DNA of 64,000 nucleotides from Charina bottae (taxonomy: Eukaryota > Chordata > Lepidosauria > Squamata > Charinaidae), in the NCBI GenBank assembly GCA_023362775.1, contig JALMGJ010000005.1:89787421-89851420 (forward strand), read 5' to 3'. This document shows positions 40,744-52,152 of the stretch, piece after piece (positions within the stretch are counted from its first letter, which is position 1; every line of letters starts with the position of its first letter). Under the pieces are notes generated by a model that saw only the letters and a list, made by a program, of their open reading frames with translations, made no database searches and had not been told where the DNA came from. The position numbers and the translations under genes were made by a program.

Positions 40744-41075
40744 CGGGATTGCTTCTAATTTAAATGAATAATATCCATCTAGCAAGAGATCATCGGCTGT
40801 CCAAGTTTCCTGTAACATCACTACATCCTTACCATACAGGAGACCGGAGTGGCTTAGATCTCTGTTACGGTACCAACTGGCTATATTCCATGATAGGATT
40901 TTTAGATGGTTTACTCACACTGATCCACGTATTTCCAAGTTACAACTGGTATTGGTCTCTCTGGAGCAAAGTGATCTATAAGGGGTGATCAGGTATGGGG
41001 TGTGAGTTCAGATAGTCAATTTGTTTCTGGTGCTGGTGCAATATTGTCAATACTTCCCAAATATACGCAGTTATT
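40744..41075 (-). pseudogene. LINE-X copy 2, ORF1 end and ORF2 start
   Basis: Minus strand: ORF1 end around CVYLGSIDNIAPAPET (copy 1: SVYMGSIDNIVSAPES), a spacer, then the endonuclease start with MLQETWTADDLLLDG (copy 1: AIQETWLTREDEP). It ends at the Copia B duplication and joins 30468-30496. The left-right order matches copy 1 exactly. Confidence 0.82.
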
Positions 41076-41277
41076 ATTTTATTATTTATTTTTTATTTAA
41101 TTTATTCCCCGCCCATCTCCCATACAAGGGACTCTGGGCAGGTTACAATAATTAAAACTTAAAAATTTAAAATATTTAAAACCATACAAAATAGAAGATG
41201 TATAAAAATAAACCAGATATAAAATAAAATAAAATAAAATCCAAGATGGATTGGGGACCGTAGCATAGGGCTTATTG

Positions 41278-44200
41278 CTACGGGGCCAGCCAACCCCAGG
41301 AGGCACTACCACCTCCGTTGTCCCAGGCCAGGCGGCAGAGCCAGGTCTTAAGGGCCTTCCGAAAGGCCAGGAGTGAAGGGGCCAGTCTCACCTCCAGGGG
41401 CAAGATGTTCCATAAGGCGGGGGCTGTTGCAGAGAAAGGACGCCTCCTGGACCCCGCTAGATGGAATTCTCTTGTTGAGGGGGTCTGAAGCATGCCCTCT
41501 CTGCACGCACGGGTGGGGCGGGCTGACGTTATCGGGACAAGACGGTCCCTCAGGTACCCTGGTCCTATGCCATATAGGGCTTTAAAGGTAATCACCAACA
41601 CCTTGAATTGGACCCGGAAGCAAACTGGCAACCAATGCAGCTCGCGTAGCAGAGGTGTTACATGTGCCGATCTTATGGCACCCATAACTGCTCGCGCCGC
41701 CGCATTCTGTACCAGCTGAAGCTTCCGGATACTCTTCAGGGGTAGCCCCATGTAGAGCGCATTACAGTAGTCTATGCGGGAGATGACAAGGGCATGAGTG
41801 ACTGTTCGGAGGGCCTCCTGATCCAGGAAAGGGCGTAACTGGCGCACAACTCGAAGTTGTGCAAAGGCCCTCCTGGCCACGACTGCCACCTGCTCTTTGA
41901 GCAGGAGTCGCGAGTCCAGGAGGACCCCCAGATTCCGCACTGGATCCGAGTGAGGTAGTGCAACCCCACCCAGAACCAAAGATGACAACTTCCCGGATCT
42001 AGGGGGGCCGAATCCTGTTGTTCCCCATCCAGACCCCCACAGCCTCCAGACACTGAGATAGGGCATCGACCGCATCACCTACTTCACCCGGGATGGAGAT
42101 GTATAACTGGGTATCATCAGCATATTGGTGATACCTCATCCCGTGGTGACGGATGATCTTGCCCAGCGGCTTCATGTAGATGTTGAACAGGAGAGGAGAG
42201 AGAACCGATCCCTGCGGCACCCCACAAGACAGGGGTCGCGGGTCAGCTCTCTCCTCTCCTATCAACACCGACTGGGAACGGCCCTGGAGGAAGGAGGCGA
42301 ACCAGCGCAAAACCACGCCACCCGCCCCCAACTCCCTGAGCCACCTCAAGAGTATACCATGGTCGACGGTATCAAAAGCCGCTGAGAGATCTAAGAGAGC
42401 CAGGATGGATGCACTCCCTCCATCCCGCCCTCGCCAGAGATCATCCATAAGCGCGACCAATGCAGTCTCTGTCCCATATCCTGGCCTGAAACCTGACTGA
42501 AAAGGGTCCAGATAATCCGTTTCCTCCAGAATCCTCTGGAGTTGCAATGCCACCACCTTCTCAACCACCTTTCCTAAAAAGGGAAGGTGGGAGACTGGGC
42601 GAAAATTGCCCAGAATAGTAGGGTCCAAAGACGGTTTTTTGAGGAGGGGGTGCACCTGCGCCTCCTTAAAGGCAGCCGGGAACACCCCCTCACTCAAGGA
42701 CGAATTTATAATCGCCAGGACCCAGCCACATGTCACCTCTCTAGCTGATTTCACGAGCCAGGAGGGACATGGGTCAAGTTGACATGTGGTGGCGTTTACA
42801 ATCCCAAGGATCCTGTCTACTTCATCAGGCCCAACAGGATCAAACTGCTCCCAGATAACATGGTAAGTACGAGCCTCTGGCATCTCCCCAGATCTTGTCT
42901 CACACTTGGAGTCCAACTTGGAATGAATCTGAGCGATTTTGTCCTGCAGATGCTCAGAAAACTCTTCCGATCGGCCCTGTAGATGGGTCTCCCCTTGCTC
43001 CCGACCCAAAAGCGATCTTGTAATCTTAAACAGGGCCGTCGGACGGCATTCTGAGGACGCAATAAGAGCGGAGAAATATTCACGTTTCGCCGCTCTTACT
43101 GCCACAAGGTAGGCCTTAACAGCGGCTCTAGATTGTGTTCGGTCAGATTCCGTCTTCGTCTTTCTCCAGCGGCGCTCTAAACGTCTCTTAACCCTCTTCA
43201 AAGCCCTCAACTCCTCCGTAAACCACGGAGAGTGACGGGCCGAACAGGGCCGGAGAGGTCGCATAGGCGCGATCTTGTCCAGGGCTCCGGCTGCTGCCTT
43301 GTTCCAGGCTGCAGCCAGGACCTCCACTGGACCGTGAAGCAAGTCCTCGGGAATAACCCCCAGCTCTTTCTGAAACCTCACTGGGTCCATCAGTCGCCGG
43401 GGGTGGACCAGTCGAATAGGTCCCGCCTCCCTGCAGAGTGGGGTAGCACAAGAGTGTCTCAGGGTCACCAGGGCGTGGTTCTGCTCGGACAAGAAAACTA
43501 AATCCGGAGTGAGACCACTGTCACGAGTCGGGTCACGAATAATCTGAGACAGGCCCATAGCTGCCATGGTAGCCATGAACTCCCGGGCCGCCTCCGAGGA
43601 CCGCCCCAGGGACAGCAGATTGAAATCCCCCAGAACCATAAGTCTGGGAAACTCCACTGCCAACCCCGAGACAGCCTCGAGCAGCTCAGGCAGGGAGGTT
43701 GCTACACAGCAGGGAGGCTGGTACAGCAGCAACACTCCCAACTGTTCTCGTGAACCCAACTTGAAAAACAGGGTCTCACATCCGGTCACTTGTGGAGCAG
43801 CGCCCCTGAAGGCCACAAGGGACTCTCTGATGACCACTGCTACCCCTCCTCCCCTGCCCCGGTGTCTCGGCTGATGCCACACCCGAAACCCGTCTGGGCA
43901 CATTTCCGAGAGGGCTACTCCCCCCTCTGGGCCCAGCCAGGTCTCGGTAATACACACCAGGTCAGCCCCTTCCTCTGTGATTAAATCACTTATAAGGGGG
44001 GCCTTGTTATTCACCGACCTGGTGTTCAGCAGCAGCAGTCGGAGACCGGAGCCCACGATCTGCTTACCAGGGCCTGGGTATGAACACGGGGGGCCGGAAC
44101 GCACCACCGGTAACAAACACCGGGGGCGCCTTCCCCAATAATGGCTTGCCCTCCGGTTCCCGTCATATCGTCCCCTGCCCGTCACCACCTGAATCACTTG

Positions 44201-44311
44201 GCCCACCGCACAGCCCCCAGAGATTCCCGACTCTGGCCTAGTAGCCTCCACTCCCAGGCCTCCGGAATTCTTGGGACTAATCAAGGGTCCCTTATCCCAT
44301 TCATCCATCAT
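41278..44311 (-). pseudogene. L2 B ORF2 (endonuclease and RT), one deletion
   Basis: A single 770-codon frame (41999-44311). The endonuclease has LLNTRSVNNKAPLISDL, VCITETWLGPEGG and MVLGDFNLLSL. The RT has FRPVSHLPFLGKVVEK, GFRPGYGTETALVAL, LLDLSAAFDTVDHGIL, GVPQGSVLSPLLFNIYM and YHQYADDTQLYI (YADD). The endonuclease C-terminal SDH motif is not obvious. About 40 bp after GNNR are missing relative to L2 C (63520-63560), which shifts the frame into 41278-42078: GVLLDSRLLLKEQVAVVARR, then DYCNALYMGL. Without that deletion the protein would reach about 1000 residues. Confidence 0.94.
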
Positions 44312-45455
44312 CCAATCTCATGCAATGTTGGGTAGCGCGTAATACCCCCCAGCGCACCAGCTCTCGCTCTCGGCGCTGGTAGGGTCCAGCACCACCCCCA
44401 CTCACACTCTACACTCACACCCTGCACCTCTCCCTCAATTTCTCTCACTGGTCAGGGAGAGGCACCAACACTCACCAGCATTCACTCCTACCCCACCTGA
44501 CTCTCACCCAGGGGGGTACTCTTTCAAAACCATACAATCTTGGCTCCCCCCCACCTCATCTCTAACCTGGGGGGGGTCCACATTCATACTAAGGGACCCC
44601 TACAAAACCTCTGCCGCCTTAGCCCGAATTGGGACAACATCCAGGTCTTCATGGGGGTTAGTCCGTATTATGATTTTTCTTATGCCCTGATCTCCTGGGC
44701 TCCAACCTCCGCTACATCTGCACTCTCCAGGGCCACAGGGTTCGCCCCCAACTCCAGCCAGTTCTAACATCAGAGTTTCTGAACCCCCTCTAGAATCGGC
44801 CCAGGAAAAAAGTCCAGTTTGTCTGCTTGTCTGTGGGGGGTGGGGCTCAACTGAGGACTCCGTTGCACCAGCCGGGCTCCTCTCTGTATCACGCCGGCTC
44901 CGCTAGGCCCCACTGACTCCACCGGCCCAACTCGAGCTCCGACGGTCTCCCGCCTCCAACAAACGAAATCAGAGGCCTCCGGCAGCCTTCCACAGCCCTC
45001 AGTAGACTCCAGCCCTGCAAGCGTCGCCGGCCCAGTTTGCAGACCAATAACTCACAGCATCCAGCTGCCTCCTGCAGCCTCCCACACTCTCCGGTCTTCG
45101 GTGGACTCCAGACCCCCACCAGCTCCACCGGCCTCACTCCACCGGCCCAGCTCTAACCTCAGAAGCCTCTGCGGTTTTCGCCTTCCAACAAACTTTGGAA
45201 GCCTACGGCGTCTTCGGCAGTTCACTGGGCTTTCTCACGCAGATTCACGGAGCTCCGACCCGGACACAGGCCTCGCCCCAGCTCTTCCCCCCGGAGAAAG
45301 CCACTCACCATCGGCAACACCACCTCTCCAAACCCCCAGGATGAAATTTGGGGATTTTTGGTGGGTTTTCGGTGGGTTTTTCACAGGGTTTGCGGCTTTT
45401 CTCCTGGAGCATTCATTGGTCGCGCTGATTTGCGGCCGCCATCTTGGATTATAAA
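44312..45455 (-). promoter_or_regulatory. L2 B 5' region
   Basis: GC- and C-rich leader with several minus-strand frames but none I recognise. It may contain the 5'UTR and remnants of ORF1. At the outer end (45420-45450) the minus strand begins CCAAGATGGCGGCC, a YY1-type site (AAGATGGCGGC) that drives transcription in many LINEs and housekeeping genes. Confidence 0.55.
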
Positions 45456-45842
45456 GATTGACTTTCTTTCCCCTCATTTGTGGGTGTTGCTCTTCATTAT
45501 CTTGACTGTCAATATTCACCAGGCTCTAGACTGGTTCTGACGCCTCTACATCTATGAGTATGGCGGCTGCTGTTCCTGGCAATAAGCTCCAACCTTCCTT
45601 CACATTGTTGAATTGCTGGAGTTGTATGTGACCAGGGTCAGACTGAGGGCCAATAGCAGGAAGCTGCTCCAATTCTGGACTCCTGTTAGTGACGTTGGCT
45701 TGCAATGATGAATGATACGCTGCAGGTGGAATATCTCCTTGTGAAATAAGATCAATGTTAGAGTCCATACTGTGATGCACTAGTGGGGGCATTTCTGGGA
45801 CTTGCTTAGTCTGATTTTCAGAGGCCAATAATATTGAGTCAT
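45456..45842 (-). pseudogene. LINE-X copy 2, ORF1 part
   Basis: Frame 45526-45828: HSSLQANVTNRSPELEQLPA aligns with HSSPLQANITKGSPERKQSF of copy 1 ORF1, and IQLQQFNNVKEGWSLLP with IQVQQLEKERDGLSLLP. A stop and frame change follow at about 45540. The protein-level match between diverged copies supports ORF1 as coding. Confidence 0.8.
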
Positions 45843-46406
45843 TTCTCTACCCCAGGTGGACTCATAACAACTCCAGGTCCAGGCTGTAAACCGAAAAGGC
45901 AAGCCCCTGCATCATTGGGTAACATCCTGTAATTAGACGATACATTAATCCTCTCTAAAGAAATGAAGTTCATGGGCAAAAATAATCTCAGATTATAGAT
46001 ATGATGAACCTCGCAAGAAGTGCCCTTTACTCCAGAAAATTGAAGAATGGGCTCAGTGGACTTCCCTTCCATGTCTGCTGCCTCCTTCCTTCCTGTCTGT
46101 CCCAATCTTAATCAATTCAAGGTCACTCACCCCAGCCATAGAAATGGCTTATCTTCAGCTGAGAAAACCAAACAGCCTTTAGCACCTCAGCATTTAACTG
46201 GCTTGCATTGACTCAGCCATTCACAACAAATATACTAGCAAAAATGATGTTCCACCTCTAACCTTTGTTTGTATCAGGACCTAAACAAGACAGATTACCA
46301 AGAGTAAAATAATATAAATCCAGGTCAAAGAGTTGAAGAAAATAATTTCTTGAAAAACTCTTTCAAAAACTTTTATGGGTGTAAACCAGGTAGTCAGTTG
46401 TGTCCC
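45843..46406. other. Unassigned stretch
   Basis: An 88-codon minus-strand frame (45839-46105) shows no motif I know. The rest has no frame. It may be diverged 5' LINE-X or an unrelated repeat. I see no terminal repeats. Confidence 0.3.
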
Positions 46407-47045
46407 TTGAGGTTTGTTTCAGTTTGTTACTTATAATAAACCAGGGGGGTTACCAGCCTGAGAGGTCTGTGCCTCGTTCTCTGCCACCTGGCTAAGTTTC
46501 AGAAGCCCTATATTTCTGGAACCCTGTGTAGGCTCACAGTTGGATCAGGGTATATGGTGGAGGAGAGATCTGGTCTCTCAACAGAAGATCCTGAAACAGT
46601 CACTGTTCATGCTGATCATCATAGGAATTGGTCTACAGCAGTTTCTCTGGTATATGGTGTCACTGGTCCTGTTGGGGCCAAGTGGGAAGATGCCTAGAGC
46701 CAGATGCTTCATTTTTAAACGAAACCTAAGTCCCGCCAGAAATATAACATGACCATTGTTCCCAAAGTGGGAAACTACTCTTACTGAAACTGTGGAGACC
46801 TCAAATAAGTACCTCATGAGTATTTGTGTCCTGGTTATGATGCGTTAAAAATGGATCCTGTCATTGCAACCCTTCTATGGTCCAAACATGTGCTTCTCTC
46901 CTTACTTTCATTTCCGTCTTATTCCTGCTTTTCATAAACCATCAAATCCAGATGGTGCACCAGAGTCCCAATCCAAGGATCTCTGCAGGATTGAGATAGC
47001 AGGTCCAACTACCAAGAGGCTGCTTTGAGGAGGGAAGGGAGCCTC
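46407..47045. repeat. Unclassified repeat U (copy 2)
   Basis: Second copy of 2957-3611 in the same orientation, from TTGAGGTTTGTTTCAGTTTG to GGAGGGAAGGGAGCCTC. Small indels. Unknown family. Confidence 0.55.
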
Positions 47046-47308
47046 TTCTTGGTTCTTCCCCAAAGGCTGAAGTGTTTGGGGTTCTCCCTGGAGGCTCCAA
47101 ATTCTCCCTGGAGGCCTTGGATCATCCCAAACAGGCTGAACTGGAACATGTGGGAAATTCACAATGTCTCCTGCCTGACTTGGGACAGCACAGTTGGGGT
47201 GGGTCTCCTCCTGACTGCCACTTGCCCCCCACGGTTAGCAGGTTTAGGCTGTCTTGCTCTTCTGTTCTGAAACCAAACCAGTAAGAATTGCTTCTGTCAT
47301 TGCAAACA
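47046..47308. repeat. Unclassified repeat N (copy 3)
   Basis: CATCCCAAACAGGCTGAACTGGAA.. unit, also at 2515-2612 and 2755-2956. It follows repeat U here, whereas in copy 1 it precedes it. Confidence 0.5.
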
Positions 47309-47864
47309 TTTTTTAAAAAATAATTTTATTAAAAATTATAAATGAAAAGGATAAACCCAATACAAAGAGTACAAGGGAAAAGAAAAACGTGTGGAAAAAA
47401 GAAAGCAAGAAGTAAATTACCCCTTCATTCCAGCAAGTAAAAACAATCTGAATAGGTTATCGCTATCTCTAAATACAACATAATCTCTCTTCACCCTATA
47501 TCTCATCTATCAAATCAAAAAAGCAAAATCCAAATGCTTTGTCAGTCATTCTTTGTCAGCAAAATTCCAGTACAGGCAATCAGATGTAACTATTTTTCTT
47601 CTTTAGCCCTGGTCAAAAAAGCCAACCTTGCATTCCTTCCTTCGTTTTTAAAAATATCTTTTAAGCCCTTCAAAAAGAGTCCCAGAGCTAATCATCTGTT
47701 CATCTGTGTTTCAAGACAAAAATCCTCTAGAACTTTAACAGATTTCTTTTGTATATCCAATAAGTGAACATTGACCTTTTGTTTATCACTTCTAATAAAG
47801 TCCCTCAAAACCTTAACAGAGCTCCTTGGTATATCCAATAAAAATAATTATCCAAGTTGATTTC
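47309..47864 (-). repeat. L1-type 3'UTR fragment (copy 2)
   Basis: T/A-rich end at 47309 (poly-A in reverse), then the segment that is nearly identical to 1-489. 5'-truncated; joins Penelope sequence at about 47865. Confidence 0.6.
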
Positions 47865-48081
47865 TTCAGCTTGTCTTAGGGATGCAGTCTTGATGGTGGT
47901 TGTCAGCAGTTTTGTGTGTTCTGGGGTCATGGTTTGTTCCAGTTGTTCCTTGAAGCTATCTATGGTGTGCTGGTTATTTGTTTAGTCTGAGGTGAGCATC
48001 CATGATCATTAGGCGTACAATTTTTTGGCCACTTTGTTGAGCTATTTTCCATCCAGCTGTGCAGTTTCAAGACTTGTATTT
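47865..48081 (-). mobile_element. Penelope-like fragment
   Basis: Matches 490-631 and 2216-2430 (N-terminal Penelope ORF). Ends at the left LTR of Copia C. Confidence 0.6.
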
Positions 48082-48425
48082 TGTCATGGTGCAGCGTATA
48101 TTGTGCAGTTGTGTGCCCCGTGAGTGTTGCAAAGACAGACAGTCCACAGTTTTTAGCAAAACTGTACACACTTTACTATAGACTATATACACAGAAGAAA
48201 CACTAGTAACCACTCTACTCACAACTCCAACCAGATACAACTCCAACCATCAGCCCACACCACAGTCCAAGTTGCTTCTGCTTATATGCAGTGTAAAGGG
48301 AGTTGCTCTGCTGCCACACCTTACAGGCATGGTCCAATTGCTATGAGACATCCACAGCTCAGCTGTGTGCTATTACGTCCCCATATTCCATCTAGCCAAA
48401 TTTATTCCAGGGTAGATCCCTGACA
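48082..48425 (-). mobile_element. Copia C 3' LTR
   Basis: About 344 bp from TGTCATGGTGCAGCG to GATCCCTGACA. It is followed on the right by CCCCTCCAC, which on the minus strand is the polypurine tract GTGGAGGGG before the LTR. The left edge is judged from the TG...CA rule, since the partner LTR is outside the window. Confidence 0.75.
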
Positions 48426-49201
48426 CCCCTCCACATTTGCTGTCTGAATATGGAATCCTATCATGCCCAGTGAATGTACCACCTTCCAATGGTTATGTGT
48501 CCCCAAACGTTTAGTAATGATATCTGCAATATTGTCTTCTGACATACAATATAACAGTGTTATCAATCCCTGTTTAACAGCTTGTCTCACATTACAATAC
48601 AGGATGTCAACATGCTTACATCTCGTTTGCAGTCTTTCAGTCATTGCCATGGCAATACATGTTTGTGAGTCCTCATAAACAGTTATAAGTGTTACAATAG
48701 GAATAGCGAGGTCCTCAAATAATTGCATATACCAAACAAGTTCTGTGTGACAACGCAGCATACTCGGCTTCTGCCATGGACATTGATACTGTGGTTTGTT
48801 TTTTTACTTTCCACTGTATCATGGAATCTGCATATTTTATAACCATACCAGATGTGGATTTCCTGTCAGTGACATCACCTGCCCAGTCACTATCCACAAA
48901 GCATGTTATCTCATTCCATGTTGCTGTTAATGTAACGCCTGCATTTATGGTCCCTTTTAAATATCTTAATATTCGCTTCACAGCCTGCCAGTGTCCCTGC
49001 ATAGGCTGAGTCACTGCTCTACTTACCACATTTACAGCATGAGCAATATCAGGCCTGGACCAATTTGCGATATACAGTAAACTACCTATGGCAGATCTGT
49101 AAACCTCTGGCCTCTCAAATTCTGCCCCTTCTACAGTTGTTTGGTATTTTTCCATCATGGGTGTTTGTGCTGCTTTACAATCCACCATGTTATAGTCATC
49201 T
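48402..49201 (-). pseudogene. Copia C RNase H
   Basis: Frame 48715-49188 reads AAQTPMMEKYQ, YRSAIGSLLYIANWSRPDIA, WQAVKRILRYLKGT, CFVDSDWAGDVTDRKSTSG (catalytic D) and SMAEAEYAAL (catalytic E). It then continues in frame 48402-48761 with ITLITVYEDSQTCIAMA and HVDILYCNVRQAVKQG (final catalytic residues). A frameshift lies near 48730. The LTR insertion at 49207 splits it from RT. Confidence 0.94.
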
Positions 49202-49206
49202 AGAAG

Positions 49207-49657
49207 TGTCAGAGCGGGAGCGGATGGAGTGGCCTGGTCCTTCCCTTAGACACCAGTGATCCTTAGTCTGTATAGTAAATAGACACTCACAGAGAGATTA
49301 TATAAAATAGCCTATTTACTTTATATACATACTTATTTACAGATCACTTCCACACGGGTAACAAATGATACACCAACGATACAGCATACGAGAGGTAGAA
49401 TGAGAAGAAAGAATACAGAATTCATCTGCTTATATATACAAACTGAGCAATCACAGTATAGGTCACTCTCATTATCTACCACACCCAACCTAACTCGTAG
49501 CACCTGTTGTATGAGTCACACACTGACACATCATCACTACAACAATGGCTGCTAATTGGATGACTGGCAGAATATTTCCCCTCTCACCTAGATATCAAGC
49601 CTCTCTGGTATAATTTATATCTAACTGTAAATTCCTGGGTATATCAAAACCCCAACA
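49207..49657 (-). mobile_element. Solo copia LTR inside Copia C pol
   Basis: 451 bp, TGTCAGAGCGGGAGC...AAAACCCCAACA, flanked by AGAAG (49202-49206 and 49658-49662). It matches the Copia A LTR ends (15378-15528), not the LTR of its host. Formed by recombination between the LTRs of an inserted copia element. Confidence 0.93.
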
Positions 49658-49662
49658 AGAAG

Positions 49663-50373
49663 CTTTTGGATTTTCATCTTTTGTGTGAGTACAAAATCCC
49701 CATTTTGTGTTTTACTGACCTCAACACCCAGATAATTGCTAATGTCCCCAAGATTCTTCAGCTGGAATTTCTTATCCATAGCAGCTGTGAAGTCTTGTAT
49801 GTGTTCTCTAAATGGCGCTATCAAACAAAGATCATCTACGAACGTTAACAATATTATCTGTTCATGTCCAATCTGTTTCATATATACACAAGAGTCTGCT
49901 ATACATCTTCTATATCCCATCTGTTTCACAACATTATCTAAACACATATTCCAATTACGAGCTGATTGTTTCAAACCGTATATTGCTCTATTACGTCTGT
50001 ATACTCTACCTGGTTCACTCTCATATCGAGGAGCTTCTTCCATATATATAGTCTCCTGTAGCTTTGCATTGAGATACGCTGTGGTTATATCAAAGTGAGT
50101 CACCACATACCCTTTTATTGCAGCTATTTTCAATGCTACCCGTATGCTTTCCGCCTTTACCGTTGGTGCATACGTTTCATCATAATCTCTAGCCCTCTGC
50201 TGAGTAAACCCTCGTGCTACAAGTCTTGCTTTATATTGGAGTTTTCCAGAAATTAACACTTTACGTTTGTAGACCCATCTACATCCTATAGCTTTCTGGT
50301 CATTACGCAAAGTTGTAGAGGTAAACATCTGATGTTGCTGCATAGGAGCCATCTCAATGTTCATAGCTTCCAA
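49663..50373 (-). pseudogene. Copia C reverse transcriptase
   Basis: CRWVYKRKVLISGKLQYKA, DYDETYAPTVKAESIRVAL, VVTHFDITTAYLNAKLQE (first catalytic D), YGLKQSARNWN and LTFVDDLCLIAP (FVDD box, usual form YVDD). Then NLGDISNYLGVEV and VLTQKMKIQKLL, where the solo LTR begins. Open over about 240 codons. Overlaps the integrase frame by a shift near 50365. Confidence 0.95.
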
Positions 50374-51573
50374 CCATATTTCTTTTCCTTATTAGGTAAC
50401 TGCAGTACCTCTTTAAATGATTGTGGTTCATTGTAAACTAGGTTAACCTTAACTGTCCATATGGTAAATCTCTCTGGTGGCTTGTTCTTCGTTGTCCTCT
50501 CTGACCTTCGTGGAATGAACGTTTCTGAACTTTGCCCCTCCTCTGCTTCTGTCTTTGGAATAACCTGACTGGTTTCCCCATCTGAGGCTTCTGAGATACG
50601 TTTCTTTATTTTTGGCTCACTATCTACTTCCTCAGTGGTTGTAGGCAACAGTACCTCTGAACTGGCATGCACACATTGCCAATTCCCTTGTTCCCCAAAT
50701 TGAGCAGATCTGGATATAACAATCCTACCACGTTTACCTAAAAATCTATATGATTTTGAACCTGGTTGATAACAAATAAAGGTTAACTTTGTTGCTTTGG
50801 GTTGGCCCTTTCTCCTCTGAGCCTTTGGGATGTGTACCCATGCTCCACAACCAAATGTTTTCACATGTGTTAAACCTGGTTTCTTGCTATATAACACATA
50901 ATATGGAGTGTTATTTAATACAGTACTCCATAGCCTATTCACCAGATAATTGGCAGTCATGATTGCCTCACCCCATAAATCCTTTGGCAGACCTGAATCC
51001 TGCATTAGAGAATCCATCATGGTTTGTAGTACCACATTCCTTATCTCAGCTACCCCATTTTTATCTGGCGAATGTGGGTTAGTCAACCTATGTTTTATAC
51101 CTTGTCTCTTTAACCAGCCCTGTAAACTATTTACAGTAAACTCAACACCTTGATCCGATTGTAGCTGTTGCACTTTGCAAGCAAACCTTCTTTCTACATA
51201 GGCTATCCAGTACCTGAAAAGTTTCACTTTTTGCTTTTAACAAATGGCAGTAACCATACCTTGAGTAATCAACAATTACCAACACATACCTAGCCCCTCC
51301 CAAGGACTGTGTGAAAGGTCCTATGAGATCCATATGGACAAGCTCAAACCTTTTAGTGGTTTGCCTAGTGCCTTGCTTTTGGATTGGGTACCGTTTAGAC
51401 TTGGTCTGTTTACAAACACTGCAATCCAAAAATGTGTTGCATTGCTTTAGTTTTATGCCTTCACTGCATTCAGGCATTTTGTTTATTACTCTAAAGCTTG
51501 CATGTCCAAGTCTCCTATGGAGGAGGTGAACACAATCATGGTGTAATGGTATATTATTAACCATAGTTTGCAT
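50361..51573 (-). pseudogene. Copia C integrase
   Basis: The zinc region and start of the core (51142-51573) have CVHLLHRRLGHASFRVINKM, DCSVCKQTKSK and FELVHMDLIGPFTQSLGGA (first D). The core continues (50361-51227) with LQSDQGVEFTVNSLQGWL (second D), NPHSPDKNGVAEIRNVVLQ (D instead of N; the E of the triad reads in VAE) and ACKVQQ. A frameshift near 51200 separates the pieces. Upstream protease and gag are not in the window, because L2 C interrupts the element at about 51577. Confidence 0.94.
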
Positions 51574-51577
51574 AACC

Positions 51578-51582
51578 GGCTG

Positions 51583-51624
<42 letters not shown>

Positions 51625-51855
51625 TATTCAATTTATCCCCCACCCATCTCCCATACAAGGGACTCTGGGCAGGTTACAACAAGTAAAAATTTAAAAAACT
51701 ATACAAAATTTCTAAAAAACACACCAAGCATAACAATAAATAAAGTCCAAGATGGATTTGAAACCGCCGAGTAGATCATAGTGCTACGGGGCCAGCCAAC
51801 CCCAGGAGGCACTACCACCCCCGTCGTCCCAGGCCAGGCGGCAGAGCCAGGTCTT
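51578..51855 (-). mobile_element. L2 C, 3' end, with (ATT)n tail
   Basis: (TTA)n tail at 51583-51622, then the block CCCATACAAGGGACTCTGGG, near-identical to L2 B. Interrupted at 51855 by L1 D; it resumes at 61290. It sits in the integrase gene of Copia C. Confidence 0.93.

Positions 51856-51863
<8 letters not shown>

Positions 51864-51905
<42 letters not shown>
51864..51905. repeat. (AT)n microsatellite
   Basis: About 20 AT units at the 3' tail of L1 D. Confidence 0.92.
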
Positions 51906-51910
<5 letters not shown>

Positions 51911-52152
51911 GATTTTAAATATACAAAGTTAAAAGTTGAAAATGAAACAGAAATAGAAGTACAAATCAAAGAAATAGAAAAAGAAAAGTGTAGTAAAGCA
52001 AAAGAAAAGAAAGAAAACAAACATAGAAATAGGATAACTTCAGATCTATCTATGGTCACAGGAGTAAAGAAAAGTAATTTGTTCTTACATGCTGGCTATT
52101 CATATAACATTCATATACATTTCTTGTCTAATATATTCTATTTATATATAAT

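Larger units (their letters stand above)
41076..45455 (-). mobile_element. L2/CR1-clade LINE B, near full-length
   Basis: 4.4 kb inserted in ORF1 of LINE-X copy 2. The 3' end has a T/A-rich tail and the GGGACTCTGGGCAGGTTACAA block at about 41100-41150. A long ORF2 follows (41278-44311), and a GC-rich 5' region reaches about 45455. The tail composition hides any duplication. Confidence 0.92.
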
